Assembly: GCF_010093305.1 (NCBI RefSeq)
Contig: NZ_PDWS01000008.1
Coordinates: forward strand, 62,001-126,000
Length of the DNA stretch: 64,000 bases
Reading direction: 5' to 3'
Source of the DNA: Pseudoxanthomonas sacheonensis
GTDB taxonomy: Bacteria > Pseudomonadota > Gammaproteobacteria > Xanthomonadales > Xanthomonadaceae
Below, in pieces: positions 8,826 through 17,511 of the stretch (the first letter of the stretch is position 1; each line of letters begins with the position of its first letter). A program made the position numbers and the translations under genes. The notes beneath the pieces are model-generated. The model was given only the letters and a program-made list of their open reading frames with translations, did not search any database and was not told the DNA's origin.

Positions 8826-11275
8826 TGAGCCATTCCCCTTTGCCGATGCGCGCCTTGCTGGCGGTACTGCTGTTGCTGGCCACGGCGTGGTCGCCGCTGA
8901 CCCATGCCGAAAGCCTGTCCAAGGTAAAGACCACTGCACTGCCCACGCTCGCCACAGACCAGCCTCTGATTGGTCTGGTGGCGGTGGAGGGCAGGCCGCT
9001 GGCGATCGGCGCGGACCAGGCCTGGATGCTGGACAGCCGCGGCGGAAGCTGGACGGCGTTGAACTGGAAGCCTGCGGCGGCAAGCGGCGAACTGAAAAGC
9101 GTGGTCGGCAACGGACAGCTCGCTTTCCTGTTGCGCGGGCCCGCGCAATCCAGCGCGGTCGCTTCCGTCGAACGCCTCGGCTTGATCAACGGCCAGCCGA
9201 CCGTCACGCCGTTGCCGCCGTTGCCGCCGTTGCCCGTCGTTGTGGAAGGCGCGCGCGCGGCGGCCAACGCCGACAACGTGTATGTCGCCGGCATCGATGC
9301 GAATGGGCAGGCGGTGCTGCTGTCGCTGGTGTCGACCGCGACGAAACCGGAATGGAAAAAGAGTGCCGGCTGGCCCGGCAATGCATCGCCGACTTCGCTG
9401 GTCGCGCAGACCTCGGCGGTGTTCGTCACCGTGCCTGCGGCTGGCGGCGAGCGCATCCTGCGCTGGGCGGCCGATAGCGGCTGGCAGGACAAGGGCAGGG
9501 TTCCCGGCAAGATCGTGCCCGGATCGGCGCGCGCCATCGGCCAGGCGCATGTGATCTATCTGGTCGCCGATGGCAGCGGCCCGGCGCAGATGCGGACCTT
9601 CCAGACCATCACCGGATCGTGGGCGACGCTGCCCGATTCCGATGCGGCTGGCGTCTTCGCGACCGCGGCATTGGACAACGGGGTGCTGTGGGCGCGACCC
9701 GCAGCGGACGGCAAGGGTATCGCTTTCGAGTCCACCCAGATCCAGTCCGGCAAGCTGCTGTTGCGCTGGCTGGACTGGATAGTGATCGTGGTCTACCTGG
9801 GCGCGATGCTCGGCATGGGCTTCTATTTCTACATCCGCGAAAAGCGCAACTCGACTTCGGACTTCTTCGTCGGCGGCCGCACCATTCCGTTCTGGGCGGC
9901 CGGCGTCAGCCTGTACGCGGCCAACACCAGTTCGATCAGTTTCATCGCCATTCCGGCCAAGGCCTTCGAAACCAACTGGCAGTATCTCACCAACAACCTG
10001 GTCGCGGTGCTGGGGCTGATGTTCGTGGCGGTCTGGATCGTGCCGTTGCTGCGCCGCCTCAATCTGATGTCGGTGTTCTCGTACCTGGAAACCCGCTTCC
10101 ACCCCACCATCCGCATGCTGGCCAGCGCGCTGTGCATCATCATGCAGATCGGCAGCCGCATGAGCGTGGTGCTGTTCCTGCCGGCGCTGGCCATCGCCAC
10201 CATCACCGGCATCCGGGTGGAGTGGAGCATCCTGATGATGGGCGGCTTCACCATCATCTACACCGCCATGGGCGGCATGAAGGCGGTGATCTGGACCGAC
10301 TTCGTGCAGGTCATCGTCAAGATGGGCGGCGCGATCTTCGCCATCCTCTTCATCGTCTGGACCTTGAAGGGCGGTTTCGGCGAATTCCACGACATCGCCC
10401 AGGCCGCCGACAAGACCAAGCTGCTGGATTTCAGCTTCGACCTGACCAAGGCCACGGTGTGGGGCTTCATCTTCCTGGTGCTGTTCGACGTGGTGCTGAC
10501 TTTCCCCAAGGATCAGGTGCTGATGCAGCGCACGCTGTCGACCAAGTCCGACAAGGAAGCCGGCCGTTCCATCTGGGCGTTCGCCCTGATCATGATCCCA
10601 GGCGGCTTCATCTTCTATTCCATCGGCACCGCGCTGTTCGTCTACTACAAGAACAATCCGGAACGCATGAACCCGCTGCTGCCGATCGATGCGACGTTTC
10701 CGTTGTTCATCGCCGCAGAGCTGCCGATGGGCGTGACCGGGCTGATCATCGCCGGCATCTTCGCGGCGGCCATGGCCACGCTCTCCAGCATCATGAACAG
10801 CGTGGCCACCCTGGCTTCGGTCGATTTCTACGAGAAGCTTTCCAAGAACCCCACGCCCAAGAAGAGCGTGCTGTTCGCCGAGATCGCCACTGTGGCTACC
10901 GGCTTGCTCGGCATCGGTGTGGCGCTGCTGCTGTCGCGCTTCGATATCCATTCGCTGTTCGACGTTTCGATCGAGCTGGCCGGCTTGCTGGGCGGCGGTT
11001 TCGCCGGCGCCTACACGCTGGGCATGTTCACGCGCCGCGCCAATTCGGCCGGCGTGGCCATCGGCGTGGCTTCCAGCATCGGGTTGACCCTGTTGGCCTG
11101 GTCGATGGACCTGGTGCATCCGTACTTCTATCTGGCCATCTCGATCATGCTGTGCATCGTGATCGGTTACCTGGCCAGCCTGCTGTTTCCGGCGCCGACC
11201 CGCGACCTGGACGGGCTGACGATCTGGGTGAAGTCGGACAGCAACTACGTAAAGCCGGAACCTGTCCGCCAATAG
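8825..11275 (+). CDS. Sodium/solute symporter (SSS) with large periplasmic N-terminal domain
   Basis: An 816-residue fusion. A signal peptide (MRALLAVLLLLATAWSPLTHA) leads into about 290 residues of Gly/Trp-rich beta repeats with a propeller- or kelch-like look. From about residue 318 (WLDWIVIVVYLGAMLGMGF) a typical SSS core begins, including REKRNSTSDFFVGGR, the unwound TM1-like VSLYAANTSSISFIAIPA and LMQRTLSTKSDKEAGRS. The core has about 13 membrane segments and imports a solute with Na+. The ATG at 8825 shares its A with the preceding stop (TGATG). Similar propeller-SSS fusions occur near sialate or sugar-acid genes, but the substrate here is open. Coupling to a CitE-like lyase points to a carboxylate or acylated sugar. 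Confidence 0.85.
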   Translation: MSHSPLPMRALLAVLLLLATAWSPLTHAESLSKVKTTALPTLATDQPLIGLVAVEGRPLAIGADQAWMLDSRGGSWTALNWKPAAASGELKSVVGNGQLAFLLRGPAQSSAVASVERLGLINGQPTVTPLPPLPPLPVVVEGARAAANADNVYVAGIDANGQAVLLSLVSTATKPEWKKSAGWPGNASPTSLVAQTSAVFVTVPAAGGERILRWAADSGWQDKGRVPGKIVPGSARAIGQAHVIYLVADGSGPAQMRTFQTITGSWATLPDSDAAGVFATAALDNGVLWARPAADGKGIAFESTQIQSGKLLLRWLDWIVIVVYLGAMLGMGFYFYIREKRNSTSDFFVGGRTIPFWAAGVSLYAANTSSISFIAIPAKAFETNWQYLTNNLVAVLGLMFVAVWIVPLLRRLNLMSVFSYLETRFHPTIRMLASALCIIMQIGSRMSVVLFLPALAIATITGIRVEWSILMMGGFTIIYTAMGGMKAVIWTDFVQVIVKMGGAIFAILFIVWTLKGGFGEFHDIAQAADKTKLLDFSFDLTKATVWGFIFLVLFDVVLTFPKDQVLMQRTLSTKSDKEAGRSIWAFALIMIPGGFIFYSIGTALFVYYKNNPERMNPLLPIDATFPLFIAAELPMGVTGLIIAGIFAAAMATLSSIMNSVATLASVDFYEKLSKNPTPKKSVLFAEIATVATGLLGIGVALLLSRFDIHSLFDVSIELAGLLGGGFAGAYTLGMFTRRANSAGVAIGVASSIGLTLLAWSMDLVHPYFYLAISIMLCIVIGYLASLLFPAPTRDLDGLTIWVKSDSNYVKPEPVRQ

Positions 11276-11542
11276 CGCTTGTTGCAGGGGCTATGGATGC
11301 TCCGTTCGTGGCGAGCCTGTCAAGATCCCGTTCGTGGTGAGCCTGTCGAACCACGCTCTTGGCGCAGAAGCAAAGTCCCCTGGATCCCGCCTCCGCAGAG
11401 ATGACGACCATCGATGAACTCGTCCAGCCACGCCTTTAACGCGGAATCCGGGTTATCGTAAACGCCCGGCATGACGCCATCGGTGTGGTTCGACAGCCCG
11501 CCGCGAACGGATTCTTGTTCAAGCCTGCTGCAGAGACCAGAC
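11276..11542. repeat. Intergenic gap with tandem CGTTCGTGG repeat units
   Basis: About 11305-11357 holds two direct copies of a unit beginning CGTTCGTGGYGAGCCTGTC. The first is truncated; the second continues into GAACCACG. The same unit occurs as an inverted pair inside the kdp operon (27431-27534). The rest of the gap, upstream of the LysR gene, shows no convincing gene or terminator. Confidence 0.7.
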
Positions 11543-12424
11543 GTGGATACCCAATTCCTCAAGACCTTCGTGGCAGTGGTAGACCGCGGTTCGATGGCCG
11601 CGGCCGCGCGCCTGCTCAACATCACTCCGGCGGCGGTGGCGCAGCAGATCCGCACGCTGGAGCGCGAAATCGGCGCGCCGCTGATCGCACGGGTTGGGCG
11701 CACGGTCAGCGTGACCGAGGAAGGCTCGCGCATCCTGCAGCGCAGCCGCGATCTGTTGCGCGACGTGGCCGACCTGCGCAGCCTGGCCAACGACAACGCG
11801 GTCTCCGGCGAACTGCGCCTGGGCGCCTGTCCCACCGCGCTGGCCGGCATGCTGCCCGACATCCTGGCGCGGATGGTGGAGAAATTTCCCGAAATCAACG
11901 TATTCATCAAGCCGGGCTACTCGGCCGATCTCTACCGCGCGGTGGAAGGCGGCGAACTGGATGCGGCGATCGTGCTGCACGCGCCCTACACCCTGCCCAA
12001 GACCTGTAATTGGCAGTTGCTGCGCGAGGAACCGCTGGTGGTGTTGGCGCCGGAAAGCATGGCCGGCCGCGATCCGCACGAGCTGCTGGCCACGCAGCCG
12101 CTGATCCGCTACGACCGCAACCACTGGGGCGGACGCCAGGCCGAGGAGTACCTGCAGCGTGTCGGCATCACTCCGCACGAGCGCTTCGAATTGAACGCTC
12201 TCAACGCGATCGCGGTGATGGTGGACCGCGGCCTTGGAGTTTCGCTCGTGCCGGACTGGGCCAAGCCGTGGCCGGAAGGATTGAAGCTGGTGCGCCTGCC
12301 GCTGCCGGAAGAAAGCGTACCGCGGCAGATCGGCATCGTGTGGTCGCGCTCGACCATCCGCATCCGCCTGGTGACCGTGTTCCTGGAAGAGAGCAGGGCG
12401 GCGATGAAGGCCGTCAACGGCTGA
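11543..12424 (+). CDS. LysR-family transcriptional regulator
   Basis: A 293-residue LTTR. The N-terminal winged helix-turn-helix reads FLKTFVAVVDRGSMAAAARLLNITPAAVAQQIRTLER. An effector domain with two Rossmann-like lobes follows (LRLGACPTALAGMLPDIL, then LDAAIVLHAPY and GLGVSLVPDWA). The GTG at 11543 is preferred because the family normally starts with this Asp-Thr-Gln-Phe-Leu segment; an upstream in-frame ATG would add 24 poorly conserved residues. It lies between the lyase/symporter pair and the receptor/hydrolase genes, all on the same strand, and is the only regulator in this block. It probably senses the imported acid or its CoA-pathway intermediate. That role is inferred. Confidence 0.85.
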   Translation: MDTQFLKTFVAVVDRGSMAAAARLLNITPAAVAQQIRTLEREIGAPLIARVGRTVSVTEEGSRILQRSRDLLRDVADLRSLANDNAVSGELRLGACPTALAGMLPDILARMVEKFPEINVFIKPGYSADLYRAVEGGELDAAIVLHAPYTLPKTCNWQLLREEPLVVLAPESMAGRDPHELLATQPLIRYDRNHWGGRQAEEYLQRVGITPHERFELNALNAIAVMVDRGLGVSLVPDWAKPWPEGLKLVRLPLPEESVPRQIGIVWSRSTIRIRLVTVFLEESRAAMKAVNG

Positions 12425-12451
12425 CCCCCAGGGGATTACTCCCGTCGCCAG

Positions 12452-12582
12452 GTCGCCATCCCAGCGAAAGCTGGGATCCATTTTGATCTGGCTCTGCGCT
12501 TTGATCGGCTTCACGCGAACATCAAAATCAAGATGGATCCCAGCTTGACCAGCTGCGCTGTTGGAAACCGCTGGGATGACGT
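12452..12582. repeat. Palindromic repeat pair (GTCATCCCAGCG family, variant)
   Basis: The left arm (GCCATCCCAGCGAAAGCTGG) is followed by GATCCATTTTGATCTGG. The right arm is the complement, but it is split by a 26-base insert (ACCAGCTGCGCTGTTGGAAA and flanks) before CTGGGATGACG. The same insert type recurs near 41398 and 58441, so it is a module of the repeat rather than random decay. Confidence 0.7.
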
Positions 12583-12866
12583 CGGTGCGCATGCGAATTG
12601 CCGGTAAATAAATGCTGCAATGCGTCATGAGCCGCGTATTCGGTAAGCAACAAAAACTAGACTCTGAACATAGTTCGCCCCGGTTCTATTCCCTTTCGCC
12701 AGCGCCTAGTCTCCCGTCCATTGTCGGGGCTGTACGTAAGCGTCTTGGAGGGGATGCTTGGCACGCAGTTCGCATCCGCGCGAACTGCCGACGCGCATAC
12801 GCAAACGGGGGAGCCGCGCATTCGCCGCGTCTCTTGATAAGTACAAAAACCTAGAGACCAAACACC
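12583..12866. promoter_or_regulatory. Leader region of the third TonB-dependent receptor
   Basis: The 284 bases before the receptor ATG contain no ORF with coding character. The bases nearest the ATG (AAAAACCTAGAGACCAAACACC) are A-rich, with GAGA as a weak ribosome site. I could not identify -35/-10 boxes or an operator with confidence. Confidence 0.3.
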
Positions 12867-15104
12867 ATGAAGCACGTACCGGCCACATTCGGCGTTTTCC
12901 TGCTGGCGGCTGCCGTCAGCGCCAGCGTCCATGCGCAACAGGCGGCCGCGGCGGCCGAACCGGCTCCCGCGGCCGATAGCCAGCCAGCCGACGCGACCGA
13001 TCTGGATGCGGTGATCGTCACCGGCTCTCGCAGCCCCAAGGCGATCGACAAGATACCGGGCGCGATCACGCTGGTCTCGAAAGAGGAAATCAAGAACACC
13101 CTGGCGGTGACCGAGGACGCCACCGCCGTGCTGGCGCGCACCGTGCCCGGCTACGCCGAATCCTCGCAGGCCATGAGCAACTCGGGCGAAACCCTGCGCG
13201 GCCGCATCGCGCTGCGCCTGTTCGACGGCGTTCCGCAGGGCTCGCCGCTGCGCGAGGGCAACCGCAACGCGACTTTCACCGACATGGGCATCGTCGACCG
13301 CATCGAGGTAATCAATGGTCCTTCCGCGTCGGAAGGCATCGGCGCAGCGGGCGGCATCATCAACTACATCTCCAGCGTGCCGCAGAAGGAAGGCAACGAG
13401 TTCCGCATCCTTACCCGCTATTCGACCCAGTTCGGCAACGACAGCAGCGGTTGGAAGGTGGGCGCCAACTGGCTGCACAAGCAGGACAACTATGATTTTG
13501 TAGTCGGACTGTCCGCCATCGATCGCGGCATCTCCTACGATGCCGACGGCCGCCGCGTGGGCATGAACACCAGCGGCTCGGTCTCCGACTCCATGGCCAA
13601 CAACCTGTTCCTGAAAGGCGGCATCAACTTCGGCGAAGACGGGATGCAGCGGCTGCAGGCCAGCTACAGCCATTTCAAGATCGAGGGCAACGGCGACTAC
13701 ATCCAGGTCGAGGGCTGCCGTCCGGGCACCTGCGAGAATCCGGTCACCAACACTTCCGAGCGCGGGCACATCTTCGGCAGCAAGGCCGAGTTCAACGACT
13801 TCGAGCAGTTGAACGTCCTCTATTCGCATGGGGATTTCCTCGGCGGCACGCTGATGATGAACGCGTACTGGGCCGATCAGGCGATGCGCTACCTGCCGGA
13901 GAACGGCGACGACAAGCAACTGGTGAAGGTGGACGACGACTTCGACGAAGCCGACCGCATCTACGACCAGTCCGAGATCGACAGCAAGAAGTACGGGTTC
14001 CGTCCGTCGTGGACGCGCGGTTCATTGTTCGGCGTGGAAGGCCTCGAGCTGCGTGCCGGTGTGGATTTCGTCAAGGACGAGGCGCAACAGCGCCTGGCGC
14101 TCACCAACCGCGTGTGGGTGCCGCCCATGAAATACACCAGCACCGCGCCCTACGCGCAGTTGAGCTACGACCTGGGTCCGGTCACGTTCAGCGGCGGTTT
14201 CCGGCGCGAGGACGGCGAGCTCAAGGTCGACAGCTACACCACCACGGCGTTCCGCAACAGCGTGTTCGTCCAGGGCGGCGGTGTGGAATACACGGAGAAT
14301 CTGGTCAATTTCGGCAGTATCTGGCGCATCACCGACGAGTGGTCGGTATTCGCTTCCTATGGCGAAGGCTTCAGCCTGCCCAACATCGGCATCCCGCTGC
14401 GCAACATCAACGTGCCGGGCCAGTCGGTGGACCGCATCCGCGATATCCAGCCCATCATCGTCGACAACCGCGAGTACGGTTTCAACTGGCGCGGCGACCG
14501 CGGTTCGTTCGGCGGTTCGTATTACGACTCCAGATCGCCCTTCGGCACGTCCCTGTCGGTGGACCCGGAGACCAACGACTACGTCCTCAATCGCGCGCCG
14601 ACCCGCATCAAGGGCGTCGAGCTGAGCGGCGAATGGAGGTTCAACGATCAATGGAAGGCGAGCGCGCTGTACTCGCGCATCCGCGGCAAGACCGCATTCT
14701 GGAATGCGGACCTGGAAGGTCGCTACCCCGCCGGCGGGTTGAACAAGCCGATCGGCGTGTCGGACATCAATCCGGACAAGATAGGCGCTTCGGTCACCTG
14801 GAAATTCAACCCCAACGGCGATGTCACACTGAATGCGACAAAATTGATGTCGCGCGACTTGTCCGGTGAGGACGTGCGCGAATTCGACGGCGCTACGTAT
14901 TCGTTCGAAGAGCATACCGACGGCTACACCCTGTTCGACCTGAGCGTGAACTACAGGATCGAGAACGTCGGGCGCTTCACCGTGGGCATCGAAAACCTGA
15001 CCGACAAGCAGTACATCCTGAGCTGGTCGCAGGTGGACTTCTTCAAGAACTACTTCGCCGGCCGTGGCCGCATGGTCTCGCTGACCTATGAGTACACTTT
15101 CTGA
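12867..15104 (+). CDS. TonB-dependent receptor (accessory glycoside/acid cluster)
   Basis: A 745-residue outer-membrane receptor, shorter than the two pectin-locus receptors and of siderophore-receptor size. The signal peptide (FLLAAAVSASVHAQ) is followed by an Ala/Pro-rich linker, a TonB-box-like LDAVIVTGSRSPKAIDKIP, and a plug with ALRLFDGVPQ and IEVINGPSASEGIGAAGGIINY. The barrel ends TFTVGIENLTDKQYI...LTYEYTF-like, with a C-terminal Phe. It is followed, after 115 bases, by the secreted serine hydrolase and then a coupled run of sugar-processing genes. Uptake of a small glycoside is therefore as likely as iron uptake. No iron-related gene is nearby. Confidence 0.88.
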   Translation: MKHVPATFGVFLLAAAVSASVHAQQAAAAAEPAPAADSQPADATDLDAVIVTGSRSPKAIDKIPGAITLVSKEEIKNTLAVTEDATAVLARTVPGYAESSQAMSNSGETLRGRIALRLFDGVPQGSPLREGNRNATFTDMGIVDRIEVINGPSASEGIGAAGGIINYISSVPQKEGNEFRILTRYSTQFGNDSSGWKVGANWLHKQDNYDFVVGLSAIDRGISYDADGRRVGMNTSGSVSDSMANNLFLKGGINFGEDGMQRLQASYSHFKIEGNGDYIQVEGCRPGTCENPVTNTSERGHIFGSKAEFNDFEQLNVLYSHGDFLGGTLMMNAYWADQAMRYLPENGDDKQLVKVDDDFDEADRIYDQSEIDSKKYGFRPSWTRGSLFGVEGLELRAGVDFVKDEAQQRLALTNRVWVPPMKYTSTAPYAQLSYDLGPVTFSGGFRREDGELKVDSYTTTAFRNSVFVQGGGVEYTENLVNFGSIWRITDEWSVFASYGEGFSLPNIGIPLRNINVPGQSVDRIRDIQPIIVDNREYGFNWRGDRGSFGGSYYDSRSPFGTSLSVDPETNDYVLNRAPTRIKGVELSGEWRFNDQWKASALYSRIRGKTAFWNADLEGRYPAGGLNKPIGVSDINPDKIGASVTWKFNPNGDVTLNATKLMSRDLSGEDVREFDGATYSFEEHTDGYTLFDLSVNYRIENVGRFTVGIENLTDKQYILSWSQVDFFKNYFAGRGRMVSLTYEYTF

Positions 15105-15219
15105 ATGTCCTCATTCGCGCACCACATCAAGTTTTGATTGCTGAGTTTTCGATGGCGTACGTCTGCCTGCATGTCGGGTTCGAGCTGGCCTGCCTGGCGG
15201 CAGGCGGCCGCCATCGACG

Positions 15220-16533
15220 ATGGATTTCCATGCGTCGGGGTCCCGCGTGCTGACGCGCTTTTTCCCATTGCTGTGCGGCATCGTGCTCGGCCTGGCCTCG
15301 GCGGCCGTTGCCGCTTTCTCTTCGCCAGCCAACGCTGCAGGTGCGGGCGCCGACTCTCCTCGGATCCCGGCAGAACGCCTGCAGCGGTTGGATGGCTTTC
15401 TCGAACATGCGACCGACGCGCAGGGTTACCAGGGCGCGGTCAGCCTGGTCTGGAAAGACGGCGTGATAGTCCAGTCGCAGGCCTACGGCTATCGCGACCT
15501 GGCCCGCAGCTCGCCCATGCGCAAGGACTCCATTTTCCGCATCTACTCCATGACCAAGACGGTGACCACGGTCGCTGCGCTGATGTTGATGGAGGAGGGA
15601 AAACTGGGCCTGGATGATCCGGTCGAGAAGTATCTGCCGGAATTCTCCGGCATGCGGATCTTCACCGGCGGCAGCGCCGATCTGCTGCAGCTGCGGCCTG
15701 CGAACCGCAAGATCACCCTGCGTCAACTGCTGACCCACACCGCCGGTTTCGCGACCGCAGGAAATGAGGAAGCGACCAAGCTGCTGGAGCGCGCCGACCT
15801 GCATGGTTCGGCCGATCTGGCCGAATTCTCCGAACGCCTGTCCAAAGTACCCCTGGCGGTTGAGCCGGGCACGCGATTCCGTTACGACGGCACCCAGATG
15901 GAAGTAGTCGCACGCATCGTGGAAGTCGTGAGCGGACAGCGCTTCGATGATTTCGTGCAACAACGAATCCTCGCTCCGCTGCGCATGGAAGACACCGGCT
16001 TCAGCATTCCGCCAGCCAAGCGCGACCGCATCGTCGACATCACGACCATGGGCGCGGACGGGAAATTGCGCTTGGACCAAGGCCCGAGCGCGCTGCATCC
16101 GGGCGAAATGCTCAATCCTTACCCCAGCGGCGCGGGCGGTCTGTACTCCACCGCACCGGATTTCATGCGCCTGTGCCGGATGCTGCTCGACGGCGGCACG
16201 CTGGAAGGCGCAACCCTCCTCGACCGCAAGACGGTCGAGCAGATGATGATCAACCAGCTGACCTTCCTGGACCGGCCAGTGACCCAGTTCAGCGATGCGG
16301 AAGGCTTCGGGCTGGGTGGCTCCGTGCTGCTTGATCCCGCGGGCAAGGGCCGTCTGGGTTCGGCCGGACAATTCGGCTGGTCCGGTGCGGCTTCCACCTA
16401 TTTCTCCATCGATCCCAAGGAACGGATGATCTCGATCCTGTTGTTGCAGCACCTTCCCAACGGCGCGGCCAACGATCTGCCGCGGATCGGCACGCCCTTC
16501 TACAACCTGGTCCATCAGGCGCTGACGCCATGA
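15220..16533 (+). CDS. Secreted serine hydrolase, beta-lactamase class C/EstB type
   Basis: A 437-residue member of the class C beta-lactamase/esterase superfamily. A hydrophobic leader with Ala-rich cleavage region ([25 protein letters not shown]) predicts export to the periplasm. The nucleophile motif S-x-x-K is SMTK, in [20 protein letters not shown] at about residue 110. The Tyr motif is RYDGTQMEV, and the third box is replaced by FGWSGAAST, as in EstB-like esterases rather than lactamases. It overlaps the ribokinase start by four bases (ATGA). An internal GTG at 15247 is an alternative start. Given its neighbours it may hydrolyse an ester on an imported glycoside, but true beta-lactam or peptide substrates cannot be excluded. 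Confidence 0.85.
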   Translation: MDFHASGSRVLTRFFPLLCGIVLGLASAAVAAFSSPANAAGAGADSPRIPAERLQRLDGFLEHATDAQGYQGAVSLVWKDGVIVQSQAYGYRDLARSSPMRKDSIFRIYSMTKTVTTVAALMLMEEGKLGLDDPVEKYLPEFSGMRIFTGGSADLLQLRPANRKITLRQLLTHTAGFATAGNEEATKLLERADLHGSADLAEFSERLSKVPLAVEPGTRFRYDGTQMEVVARIVEVVSGQRFDDFVQQRILAPLRMEDTGFSIPPAKRDRIVDITTMGADGKLRLDQGPSALHPGEMLNPYPSGAGGLYSTAPDFMRLCRMLLDGGTLEGATLLDRKTVEQMMINQLTFLDRPVTQFSDAEGFGLGGSVLLDPAGKGRLGSAGQFGWSGAASTYFSIDPKERMISILLLQHLPNGAANDLPRIGTPFYNLVHQALTP

Positions 16534-17474
16534 ACGCGCGCAAGACCTTGCTGGTGGCCGGTTCGGCCAACCTGGATTTCGTGGTGCGCGCCTCGCACGT
16601 GCCGGCGCCCGGGGAAACCGTGCTCGGGCGCGAATTCGCGACGTTCCCCGGCGGCAAGGGCGCCAATCAGGCGGTGGCCTGCGCGCGGGCGGGCGGCGTC
16701 GATACGGGCATGCTGCTGGCGTTGGGCAACGACCCGTTCGCCAAGACCATCGAAGACTCCCTGGCCGATGCGGGCGTAGCCGTGCAGGTGGTGCGCAGCG
16801 CGCAGCCGACCGGCACCGCTTTCATCTGCCTGTCCGACGATGCCGAGAACGCGATCACCGTCGCCCCGGGCGCCAATGGCGCATTGTGCGGCGACGAGCT
16901 TCCGTCGCTGCAAGCGGTGAGCCATCTGCTGCTGCAGCTGGAGACGCCCATGGAAGCGGTGACCGCTTTCGCGCTGGCGGCGCGCGCGGCGGGCGTGCAG
17001 GTGGTGCTGAATGCAGCGCCCGCACAGGCGCTGCCCACCGAGTTGTTGCTGTCGGTCGACGTGCTGATCGTCAATGAGGGCGAACTGGCCGCCGTCACCG
17101 GGCATCGTGGCAGCGTGGCCGAATGCCTGGCGCTGCTGGACGTGCCCTGCGTGGTGGTGACCCTGGGCGCGCGCGGTTGCTGCGCGCGGCAGGGCGCGGA
17201 ATTTTTCCTGCAGTCCGGTTTCAAGGTCCAGGCGGTCGATACCACCGCCGCCGGCGACACTTTCTGCGGCGCTCTGGTCGCCGCGCTGAACCTGGGCGAT
17301 CCGCTGCCCGCGGCGCTGCGCTACGCATGCGCCGCGTCGGCGTTGGCCTGCACGCGATTGGGTGCACAATCCAGCATCCCGCAACGCATCGAAGTGGAAG
17401 CGATGCTGCGTTCGAACGACCGCCACGCGCCACGTGCCGACCGCAGCCTCGCCGCTTATTGCGGCCTTGTGTGA
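16530..17474 (+). CDS. Ribokinase-like PfkB sugar kinase
   Basis: A 314-residue PfkB-family kinase closest to ribokinase. It has [20 protein letters not shown] at the N-terminus, the [17 protein letters not shown] signature near residue 40, [20 protein letters not shown] and the [17 protein letters not shown] active-site loop with catalytic Asp. These enzymes phosphorylate furanose pentoses, usually ribose, at O5 using ATP. Its start overlaps the serine hydrolase stop by four bases, and a TIM-barrel/SUMF1 protein follows 37 bases later. It may therefore phosphorylate the pentose released by the GH127 enzyme. The sugar is inferred and could be another pentose or deoxy sugar. Confidence 0.88.
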   Translation: MNARKTLLVAGSANLDFVVRASHVPAPGETVLGREFATFPGGKGANQAVACARAGGVDTGMLLALGNDPFAKTIEDSLADAGVAVQVVRSAQPTGTAFICLSDDAENAITVAPGANGALCGDELPSLQAVSHLLLQLETPMEAVTAFALAARAAGVQVVLNAAPAQALPTELLLSVDVLIVNEGELAAVTGHRGSVAECLALLDVPCVVVTLGARGCCARQGAEFFLQSGFKVQAVDTTAAGDTFCGALVAALNLGDPLPAALRYACAASALACTRLGAQSSIPQRIEVEAMLRSNDRHAPRADRSLAAYCGLV

Positions 17475-17511
17475 CACTCGCTTCCAATCGATCCGGAACC
17501 CCCCAAAGACC

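Noticed and set aside
8633-11272. An 879-codon minus-strand open frame
   Set aside because: Antisense to the CitE-like lyase end and the symporter, both supported by family motifs.
11320-11910. Minus-strand frame overlapping the LysR start, with a protein-like stretch (NPDSALKAWLDEFIDG)
   Set aside because: It runs through a repeat and antisense to a conserved LysR helix-turn-helix. The appealing stretch is short and I recognise no family.
15220-16533. Annotation as a beta-lactamase resistance gene
   Set aside because: The third active-site box is esterase-like (GWSG), and the gene is coupled to sugar-metabolism genes, not to ampR.
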